IMG/VR virus record: IMGVR_UViG_3300031651_000007
Location: 1 to 37,496 of that record
Direction: 5' to 3' (one strand)
DNA from: a virus
Length of the DNA stretch: 37,496 nt
The first letter of the stretch is position 1. Each line of letters starts with the position of its first letter. The notes under the pieces are model-generated. The model made no database searches, was not told the DNA's origin, and saw only the letters and a program-made list of their open reading frames with translations. Below, piece after piece: positions 30,998-37,496 of this stretch. The translations under genes and the position numbers were made by a program.

Positions 30998-31374
30998 TAT
31001 TTCTTAATTTTTCGTTTGGGAGTTTCAATTATCGCTTTTTCTACTTCAGGTTCCGTTGCCTGTTCTGATTTCTTAGGATATAAATATTCCAAAACATCAA
31101 AAGCAATCTTCTCGGTTACACCTGAAAGCTTTTCAAGATTATCAATTTCCTTGATATTTTCAATAGAATCAAATCCAAGTTTATCAAATAATTCCCTGTG
31201 AGGGAATGATCTTGGCAGGCCAATTTCAGATCGAGGCTTATCAGCCCCAACCTGGATGGCATATTTTAACCGTATAAGTTCATTTGCCTGCTTTTCTTCC
31301 AAATCAACTTCATCATTGATAAAATAAGCAAGGCCAAATGATTTAACCGGGGATTTTACAAATTTAATCCTCAT
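30997..31374 (-). CDS. Head-region hypothetical protein
   Basis: A 125-residue protein. The N-terminal 50 residues are beta-rich (MRIKFVKSPVKSFGLAYF). The centre NIKEIDNLEKLSGVTEKIAF looks like a helix-hairpin-helix, and the C-terminus is very basic (PKRKIKK). Stop/start overlaps join both neighbours. A head-assembly role is inferred from position. Confidence 0.5.
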   Translation of the reverse strand: MRIKFVKSPVKSFGLAYFINDEVDLEEKQANELIRLKYAIQVGADKPRSEIGLPRSFPHRELFDKLGFDSIENIKEIDNLEKLSGVTEKIAFDVLEYLYPKKSEQATEPEVEKAIIETPKRKIKK

Positions 31375-31847
31375 TAGTTTTCTGGTTTAATTAAATAATA
31401 TGTCGCCCCTAATGTTGAAGTATGTGTCCCCGATGCATCATAAAATACACGATAAATAGGATAAGCAACGGTAGTAACCCACAATGTACTTGCAGCATCT
31501 ACGGCCACTAATGTATCATTAGCAGCAAGCAAATCCGAATTACCGGAATTTAATGTTACAAAATTAGTTCCGTCGATACTTGCCTGCAATATAATATTCC
31601 CGGCAGTTGTACCTGTTAATTGTGTTGCTACTGGCTGTATCGCTAATTTGTAACCCTTTGTAAATCCTCTATAACCGGAACTTGTATATCCAAGTCCGAT
31701 CCATACATCACCGGTGTTGGTAGCCGTATCTGTAGCTAAAACAAAAGTTGAAGCTCCCGTTTGTACTGATCCGGCATCATCTGTTCTTTGGCCATAAACC
31801 AATATAGTAGATACAAGTAGTATCGCTATTAAAATATACTTTTTCAT
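31374..31847 (-). CDS. Exported protein at the decoration-protein position
   Basis: A 157-residue protein with a signal peptide (1-19, MKKYILIAILLVSTILVYG) before Gln20. The mature part is a Thr/Ala/Gly-rich beta protein (IILQASIDGTNFVTLNSGN). It follows the capsid gene directly, where decoration proteins are usually coded, but the export signal argues for a periplasmic or surface destination or for unusual processing. No known family. Confidence 0.6.
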   Translation of the reverse strand: MKKYILIAILLVSTILVYGQRTDDAGSVQTGASTFVLATDTATNTGDVWIGLGYTSSGYRGFTKGYKLAIQPVATQLTGTTAGNIILQASIDGTNFVTLNSGNSDLLAANDTLVAVDAASTLWVTTVAYPIYRVFYDASGTHTSTLGATYYLIKPEN

Positions 31848-31858
31848 TTTATTAATTT

Positions 31859-33205
31859 TTAAGATGTTTTTGCGTCTAAAATTGCTGCAAAGCTTTCTGC
31901 ATGCATCACTGCTACATCGGCAAAAATATTAACAACCAGCCTTAACATTGCCTGAGTACTTAGAGAATAAGGATCAGGAAGTATTTCCATGCCTCCCCAC
32001 TGACCAATTGCAAGATCACCCCAATTTCCAAATAAAATAGCACTACAAATACCACTTGCTGTTCCTTTGGTAAGTGATGAAGATACCAGGTTGGAAATAC
32101 CAACAGGATAACCATTTATTTCGGTTGCATTTACAGGCCATACAAATAATCCGGAACCCTCATCAACTTTTGTTTGTTTCAGGCGTCCGCGAACTTTTGC
32201 ATTTGTAACATAAGCCATGCCATTTACATCTGCATTATCTTGTGCAACTTCTGTTTCAAGCTCAATCATGTGATTAAGTGTTGCAAAACCCCCATTTGTG
32301 CCAATAGCTACTGAGCCAATATCTGCTGTTGCAGCTACTCCGGTAGGCGATCCTCCTGTTCCATCACCATGTAAAGCAGCATATTCAATACCATTATTCA
32401 TCGCAGTCATAAGCCGTCTGCGTATTCTCGCTTCAATACTCGGTGAAGTTTGAATAAGCAACAAATTAGACAAATCAACGTATGTGCCAACTCTCTTCGG
32501 AGACATAGTTACCTGGGTAAGTGTTGGAGAACTCTCGGCTCCGGCATCAGTTTCACCTTCCCAGGTAGCAGTCGGAACTGTTAATTCTTTCGGAAATGCA
32601 ATATTTCCTACCAGACCGGACATAAAATCAGCCCCTACTTTACGCAAAACAGAACGATCCCAAAGATACTCAATGAAATCCTTCAATTCAGTAGCTACTG
32701 CATAGCCACCTTCTCCAACAGTACCTGCAGTCATATCACGTTTTTCACGTTTACCACTCAGAACCATGAATGGAACAGCCAAAGCATTATCACGATAAGA
32801 AATACCTTCATTCTTACCCTGTATTCTAGCTTCTTTATCCATTTCGCTTTCAATACCATCCAACTGACCTTTACTTGCCCATTGGCGAACAGCTTTCAGA
32901 AATGAATATGACCGAACTTCTTTAACCTCTTTTTCTTTCTGAGATTCAGCTATTTTTCTGGCTGCCTGACGTTGTTTTTCCTGTTCAAGTTCTTCGGTAG
33001 CTTCAATAATACCATCAAGATCACGAATTTCTTCCAAAAGTTTTTCGTATTTTGTGGTTTCTTCGTCATTCAGATCGCGCTTTTCCTTTTTTTCATTCAC
33101 GCAACCTTCAAGAAGTGCGGTCATTTCACCATCTTTAACCGCCCTTTCTTCTTTTAATTCCTTACTCGTTTTTGTGAGTGAGGGAGCATACTTTTTTTCT
33201 TTCAT
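31859..33205 (-). CDS. Major capsid protein, HK97 fold
   Basis: A 448-residue protein. An N-terminal charged coiled coil (about 10-110, a delta-domain scaffold) is expected to be removed by the protease coded upstream. The shell domain follows, with AVPFMVLSG, RKVGADFMSGLVGNIAFP (near 190), WEGETDAGAESSPTL and the C-terminal EILPDPYSLSTQAMLRLVV. The length and order match HK97-like capsids. Confidence 0.93.
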   Translation of the reverse strand: MKEKKYAPSLTKTSKELKEERAVKDGEMTALLEGCVNEKKEKRDLNDEETTKYEKLLEEIRDLDGIIEATEELEQEKQRQAARKIAESQKEKEVKEVRSYSFLKAVRQWASKGQLDGIESEMDKEARIQGKNEGISYRDNALAVPFMVLSGKREKRDMTAGTVGEGGYAVATELKDFIEYLWDRSVLRKVGADFMSGLVGNIAFPKELTVPTATWEGETDAGAESSPTLTQVTMSPKRVGTYVDLSNLLLIQTSPSIEARIRRRLMTAMNNGIEYAALHGDGTGGSPTGVAATADIGSVAIGTNGGFATLNHMIELETEVAQDNADVNGMAYVTNAKVRGRLKQTKVDEGSGLFVWPVNATEINGYPVGISNLVSSSLTKGTASGICSAILFGNWGDLAIGQWGGMEILPDPYSLSTQAMLRLVVNIFADVAVMHAESFAAILDAKTS

Positions 33206-33207
33206 TA

Positions 33208-33810
33208 TTAAATATGTTTCAGATTTAAAAATTCAACTTCTCTTTCTGCTAATCCTATCGGATAACTTTTTTCTTCTGCTTTTTCTTCTTTATTTAATGT
33301 TTTTTTAAACTCTTCCATACTTCTTTTAGCCACTGTAGTATCAGGATAAGCCGGAAAAACAACAGGAGAAAGATCATAAACCTTTCTCAGTTTGGTAATT
33401 GTGCGAACCATTACTCCATTTTCATCTTCTGACCATTCCTCACCATTTCTTTCAACTATAAATCCAAAAGAGGAACCTTTTATCTCTTTGCGTTCGATAG
33501 AAATTACCAAATCCTTATAAGTAGTCTTTTCAGAAGGCTCAACAGTATAACGAACTCCTTCATCCTCAACTTTAACTTTTAAAGTATCAGGACTGCGCCC
33601 AATTACAAAATTAGGATCATGATTTGTCATACTGACAGTATCATTCCAATCAATTTCTTTTACTGCTTCGGGTTTTATGATTTCCACAAACCCACCAAGA
33701 TTTACAGATCGCTTGTCAAACACAATTCCAAGCCCGGTAATTCCCTTTTTACCTTCGGCTCTTTCTTCAATCTGAAATCCTGATTCTATTATTCTACGTT
33801 CAATTTCCAT
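33208..33810 (-). CDS. Prohead protease (HK97 family, U35)
   Basis: A 200-residue protease from ATG 33810 (MEIERRIIESGFQIEERAEG); a longer frame to 33882 lies inside the portal gene and is unlikely. GLGIVFDKRS, MTNHDPNFVIGR (catalytic His) and EIKGSSFGF (catalytic Ser) are the HK97 protease blocks. It cleaves the capsid delta domain. It overlaps the portal end by 11 bases. Confidence 0.9.
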   Translation of the reverse strand: MEIERRIIESGFQIEERAEGKKGITGLGIVFDKRSVNLGGFVEIIKPEAVKEIDWNDTVSMTNHDPNFVIGRSPDTLKVKVEDEGVRYTVEPSEKTTYKDLVISIERKEIKGSSFGFIVERNGEEWSEDENGVMVRTITKLRKVYDLSPVVFPAYPDTTVAKRSMEEFKKTLNKEEKAEEKSYPIGLAEREVEFLNLKHI

Positions 33811-35062
33811 CTTTTTTATTATTTTTAATTTCTTTAGCAAGTTTTTTAGTAACAAGATCAACCATTTCATCGGTATAAACATTGACAGGCATCATAAACT
33901 GCTCTAATCCTTCTGCCGGATTCATATCTTCCAAAGCCCGCACTTCATTTCTATTCATCCATCCATCCAATACAGCACCATGATAAAATGCTGACCGTGC
34001 AGCACTGTCGCCTCGCATTAAACTGTTTATATTGAATTTAAAATAATGATCGACTTTTTCTTTCTCTGTTAATAGTTTATTTTTAGCTTCGAGTTCAAAT
34101 TGAATAATCCAGGGCAAAAGAGTGTCCATTACATATTCAGTAGATTGATGTTCTATATTATTAAAATGAGCGTTTGCAAGATCCATAAGTTTATGAGGAG
34201 GTATTCTTGTCATTCTTGAAAATTGGCGAACAGTAAATTCCTGTTGTTCAATAAGCTGTACTTCACTCGGATTCAACCCAACTTCTTTAACTTCCAGCCC
34301 TGGTGCTAAAACATGAGGTTCATTTTTTTTATTATCTTCAATCCATTTACTTTTCAAGTGTTTTTCTACATCAGGATCAATACCTTTTGTCGACCCCTGT
34401 GCCGGAACCAATGCTACTTTTTTAAGCCCATTAACAAATTGATTGTTAGAATAATTCTGCGAAGCAAGCCCTCCTCCGATAATTTCTTTTGCTACATGTA
34501 AAAGCGGACGGCCTTTAATCCCATTATATCCGATCCCACGTATATGAAAAACATCTTCAGGCCTGAATGGATTATCAAAACCATGAACCCGATACCATAA
34601 TTCATTATCAATAACATAAGGTTCAACATCTATTGGTTTTTCAATTAGACGTAATTCTATTGGTCGTGCGTTTCCATCCCTGATAACCAATGAATAACCA
34701 TTACCCCAGCTTATAGCATGTATGATCATTGTTAACCGCCAATGAAAGCTATTAATAATTTTACTTGGATTTGTAAAAAGCAAATCACCGGATTGATGAT
34801 TTACAGGTATTCGGTTTATCCCTTCTTTTTTAAAAACTCCACCTGATATTTTTGCAATATCTTCGCCAATAACTTTCAGCCCTGCATAATAAACAGGAAG
34901 AGTAAGAGCTGTTTCAGGACTAACAGAAATTCCCGAAGATGTAAATAAACCTAATAATTGCTGGAGCCACTCTTGTGGATTCTTAATAGAAGAAATCGGA
35001 CTTGTAGCCGATCTTGATTCCCAGGATAATATCTCCCGGCCGAATAAATTAATTTTACCCAT
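33800..35062 (-). CDS. Portal protein, HK97 family
   Basis: A 420-residue protein from ATG 35062 (MGKINLFGREILSWESRSAT). ALTLPVYYAGLKVIGEDIAK (near 55), PFRPEDVFHIRGIGYNGIKG, FTVRQFSRMTRIPPHKLMDL and HFNNIEHQSTEYVMDTLLPW are signature blocks of Phage_portal. It forms the dodecameric DNA entry ring and docks TerL. Confidence 0.93.
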   Translation of the reverse strand: MGKINLFGREILSWESRSATSPISSIKNPQEWLQQLLGLFTSSGISVSPETALTLPVYYAGLKVIGEDIAKISGGVFKKEGINRIPVNHQSGDLLFTNPSKIINSFHWRLTMIIHAISWGNGYSLVIRDGNARPIELRLIEKPIDVEPYVIDNELWYRVHGFDNPFRPEDVFHIRGIGYNGIKGRPLLHVAKEIIGGGLASQNYSNNQFVNGLKKVALVPAQGSTKGIDPDVEKHLKSKWIEDNKKNEPHVLAPGLEVKEVGLNPSEVQLIEQQEFTVRQFSRMTRIPPHKLMDLANAHFNNIEHQSTEYVMDTLLPWIIQFELEAKNKLLTEKEKVDHYFKFNINSLMRGDSAARSAFYHGAVLDGWMNRNEVRALEDMNPAEGLEQFMMPVNVYTDEMVDLVTKKLAKEIKNNKKDGN

Positions 35063-35122
35063 ACAGGAGAACAAATAAATAAAATTTTTTTACAAAAAAA
35101 CAATGATTTGTTAAGTGAATTG

Positions 35123-35311
35123 TTAAGTATTTTTACGATAACGGTGTAAAATAACCTGAAATGTTTGCCAGTTCTTGTATTTACGATGCCCAAATTTTAG
35201 CAGAAAATCACTTTCCGCAGCTTCATAAGCCTCCGGATAGCTGTCAAATTTAGGTAAATTTCTAAAATAAGCAGCTATGAAACTATCAAGATGCTGACTT
35301 TTGTACCTCAT
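35123..35311 (-). CDS. Conserved small protein between terminase and portal
   Basis: A 62-residue protein from ATG 35311 (MRYKSQHLDSFIAAYFRNLP), overlapping the TerL end by 26 bases. The pattern YEAAESDFLLKFGHRKYKNW recurs beside terminases of Bacteroidetes phages. It may be a packaging accessory; no function is established. Confidence 0.65.
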   Translation of the reverse strand: MRYKSQHLDSFIAAYFRNLPKFDSYPEAYEAAESDFLLKFGHRKYKNWQTFQVILHRYRKNT

Positions 35312-37001
35312 TTTGCATTCTTTTTCTGTAATAATCATTAATATCATCTTCAAATAAGTGCGCTAAATATTCACCAACTGCCATAACAGCAGCTACCATA
35401 CCATCAACTTTCCCCTTGCTTTTACCTTTGTGTATTTTTCTGTTCCCTGCCGGATCAGTCCACAAAACAACATTTGAATTCATCCAACGCAAAACAGGAT
35501 TACCACCATGATTTATTTCTTTCTCCATTACCAATGCTTCAAGTTCATTTATAGGCGGTGTCATTGAAATATATCCCTGCCTGAATCCTGTTAATTCCAA
35601 TCCCATTTCTGTAAGTTTCTGACCTACTCCGAATTCGATATAAGCCGTATCAATACCTATGCTTTTTACATCAAAATTACTTAATAAATCATACATTTCC
35701 TGTGCTTCTTTATCCATATTGATATTTTCATTGCCCACAACTGATAAAAATCCTTGCTGATACCATGCCTGATAATCAATATCATCCGGATTTCCCTGTA
35801 ATTTTGATTCTGGGATCCAAAACATACAGTATAAATCAATGGGCTTTTTATCTGTAAATAGACAAATCATGGCATTTATATCCACTCTCTTTGCCAAATC
35901 AATACCAACATGACATGGCCGGCCTTTTAAATCTTCTAATTTTATAGGATACTGATTGCATTTCATCCAGTTTTCATCCGATATATAATCAATTTCTGAA
36001 CTACACCAGATATTTAAGTTCTTAGTTTTAAAATTATTTATTCGTGATGGATTATTTTTAGCATCCAAATATTCATCAGCTAAAAATTTCTTCAATGATG
36101 GTATGGCTTTTATCGAAGGGTTAGCTTTCAACCATGACTTTTCGTCTTCCCAATTATCACCCTCATCAAGCGTATAAATTATTACAAATTTATTATCTTG
36201 TTGTAAAATACCTTTTAAAATTTTAACACAAACAGCTCTTTCATTATGACACGCCCCTCCTATTGTTGTCCCTGCTGTTGTAATTGTTAATATATGAGGA
36301 TTTCGCCTAGCTCCCATTGACGATTTCATAACATTCATCATACTATCATCTTTATGAGCATGATATTCATCATTTATACCAGCATGACAATTCAATCCAT
36401 CCTGAGTATTTGAATCACTTCCAAGTGGTTTCCAAAAACTAAAAGTGGATTCATTGAATATTGATTTTGTATAGCAGGTAATAGATTCTTGTAGAAGAGG
36501 TGAAATTTTAATCATATTCTTTGCATCTGTAAATACAAGCCTTGCCTGGTCTTCTTTAGTGGCAAATGAATAAACTTCAGCTGCATTTTCTCCGTCAGCA
36601 TCTAAAAAATATATCCCATTACCTGCAGCAAAAGCAGATTTCCCGTTTTTTCTCGCAACTTCAATATAAGAATAATTAAATCTCCTGGGATCATCAGAAC
36701 TTTTTCTCTTTCCTTGTTGAATCTTCCATCCGAAAATATTCCAATTAACAAACATCTGCCAGGGCTGTAGTTCAAAAGTCCTGCCCGCAAACTCACCTTT
36801 ATAATGCCTTAAAAATGAAAAAAACCGAATACTCTTTTCGGCTGCTTCTGCATCATGATAAATTCCCCTGTCTTTTCCTGTTCTTAAATCTTCCAAATAA
36901 CGCTTAATAGATAATTTAGTCAATTCACAGGAAGGAATTTTACCAGATAAAATATCATCACAATATTTATGAACTATTCCCCGAATGCTTAAATTGTTCA
37001 T
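35286..37001 (-). CDS. Terminase large subunit
   Basis: A 571-residue DNA-packaging motor. The ATPase half has a Walker A-type ARKNGKSAF (116-124) and a Walker B-type GINDEYHA (Asp211-Glu212). The nuclease half has Asp368 (HVGIDLAKRV), GIDTAYIEFG and a late Asp in GKVDGMVAAVMA. It belongs to the Terminase_1 type of HK97-like phages. It overlaps the small-subunit end by 35 bases. Confidence 0.95.
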   Translation of the reverse strand: MNNLSIRGIVHKYCDDILSGKIPSCELTKLSIKRYLEDLRTGKDRGIYHDAEAAEKSIRFFSFLRHYKGEFAGRTFELQPWQMFVNWNIFGWKIQQGKRKSSDDPRRFNYSYIEVARKNGKSAFAAGNGIYFLDADGENAAEVYSFATKEDQARLVFTDAKNMIKISPLLQESITCYTKSIFNESTFSFWKPLGSDSNTQDGLNCHAGINDEYHAHKDDSMMNVMKSSMGARRNPHILTITTAGTTIGGACHNERAVCVKILKGILQQDNKFVIIYTLDEGDNWEDEKSWLKANPSIKAIPSLKKFLADEYLDAKNNPSRINNFKTKNLNIWCSSEIDYISDENWMKCNQYPIKLEDLKGRPCHVGIDLAKRVDINAMICLFTDKKPIDLYCMFWIPESKLQGNPDDIDYQAWYQQGFLSVVGNENINMDKEAQEMYDLLSNFDVKSIGIDTAYIEFGVGQKLTEMGLELTGFRQGYISMTPPINELEALVMEKEINHGGNPVLRWMNSNVVLWTDPAGNRKIHKGKSKGKVDGMVAAVMAVGEYLAHLFEDDINDYYRKRMQNEVQKSAS

Positions 37002-37458
37002 AAGGATTTTTAGGCTTATTCTGATTGATAATTGCTGCCATTTTGATAAATGAACTTGGCGTCATTCCAAATTCTACACAAAGAGATTTTATATTTTTGA
37101 AAGCATTCTCTGCTATCTTCCGATTAGGATTGATTTCGGGTTTCATCTTACCAATAACTGAACCTTGTCGATTTACTAACTTCATTGATTTTATATATAA
37201 TGAAATTTCAGAAACAAGAATCACAAATGTTTCAACATTGAATTCATTAATAACTCCATGATGAAATAGTCTATTGCCTAAATCATTATAAAAATCTTTC
37301 CCCTCTTTTGTCAGATAATCTGGAGGTTCCGGTAAAAAATCTAAAGGAGCTAATTCAGTGTCTCCACTCATCCTGCATGGTTGATCTGTCCCACGAAGTT
37401 TTTTAACTCCATCACTCAACCTTTTTTTACCACTTCCTGATCTTGCACCTCCTGACAT
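36967..37458 (-). CDS. Terminase small subunit (P27 family)
   Basis: A 163-residue protein. The Gly/Ser/Lys-rich start (MSGGARSGSGKKRLSDGVKK), PPDYLTKEGKDFYNDLGNRL (near 46) and the C-terminal CVEFGMTPSSFIKMA match the P27/Terminase_4 family, which recognises phage DNA for packaging. It is the first late gene at the right edge; the remaining 38 bases to the edge show nothing notable. On a circle the HNH gene precedes it by about 55 bases. Confidence 0.88.
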   Translation of the reverse strand: MSGGARSGSGKKRLSDGVKKLRGTDQPCRMSGDTELAPLDFLPEPPDYLTKEGKDFYNDLGNRLFHHGVINEFNVETFVILVSEISLYIKSMKLVNRQGSVIGKMKPEINPNRKIAENAFKNIKSLCVEFGMTPSSFIKMAAIINQNKPKNPYEQFKHSGNSS

Positions 37459-37496
37459 ATCTCAAACTTTTGAAATTGCACGAAAAAAAACGAAAG

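Noticed and set aside
33810-33882. Longer N-terminus for the prohead protease
   Set aside because: The extra 24 residues lie within the portal gene and look like a translated shadow; the family starts at the MEIERR-type block.
1-37496. Integrase, excisionase and clear CI-type repressor (lysogeny module), and tRNA genes
   Set aside because: I looked for tyrosine or serine recombinase motifs, a full repressor and tRNA-like cloverleafs and saw none; only small HTH proteins are present.

Overview
The window looks like the whole genome of a tailed dsDNA phage of the siphovirus (HK97/lambda-like) plan that infects a member of the Bacteroidota. The phage assignment rests on a continuous set of terminase, portal, prohead protease, capsid, connector, tail tube, tail chaperone, tape measure and lysis genes. 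The host assignment rests on strong AT richness, on promoters of the TTG-N19/20-TAnnTTTG type, and on signal peptides that all end just before a glutamine (the Bacteroidetes Q-rule). No host gene is seen at either edge. Read as a circle, the HNH nuclease at the left edge sits directly upstream of the terminase small subunit at the right edge, which is the usual HNH-TerS-TerL order. I see no integrase, no clear repressor, no polymerase and no tRNA.

Nearly everything is on the minus strand, so transcription runs from high to low coordinates. Positions 37458-15714 hold the late region: packaging (37458-35286), head (35062-30509), connector and tail (30509-23271), three large exported or fibre-like proteins (23274-16968), and a lysis cluster with an M15 endolysin and three small membrane proteins (16940-15714). 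The tail chaperone pair is joined by a probable -1 frameshift on a run of ten A.

Positions 14725-15680 form a small plus-strand island of tiny unknown genes. The first is bracketed by inverted ends that resemble an integron-type cassette. Left of it, 14498-13022 is a minus-strand control region with two Bacteroidetes-type promoters, twin AACACA/TGTGTT palindromes and paired TGACGAA direct repeats.

Positions 13017-7126 hold early genes: a 20-unit pentapeptide-repeat protein, an OB-fold-like/YqaJ exonuclease recombination pair, NUMOD-type DNA-binding pieces and many overlapping small genes. About 900 bases without a convincing gene (7288-8191) carry AT-rich hairpin repeats inside a long inverted repeat, a candidate replication origin. 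Immediately downstream lie a DnaD-like initiator and a DnaC-like helicase loader.

Positions 5537-2427 hold a NinB-like protein, a Gp37/Gp68 (DUF5131) protein, a PD-(D/E)XK-like nuclease and two DNA methyltransferases with touching reading frames. Small genes follow to an attenuator-like terminator at 575-660. That terminator separates the early operon from HNH-terminase and may be the early/late switch.
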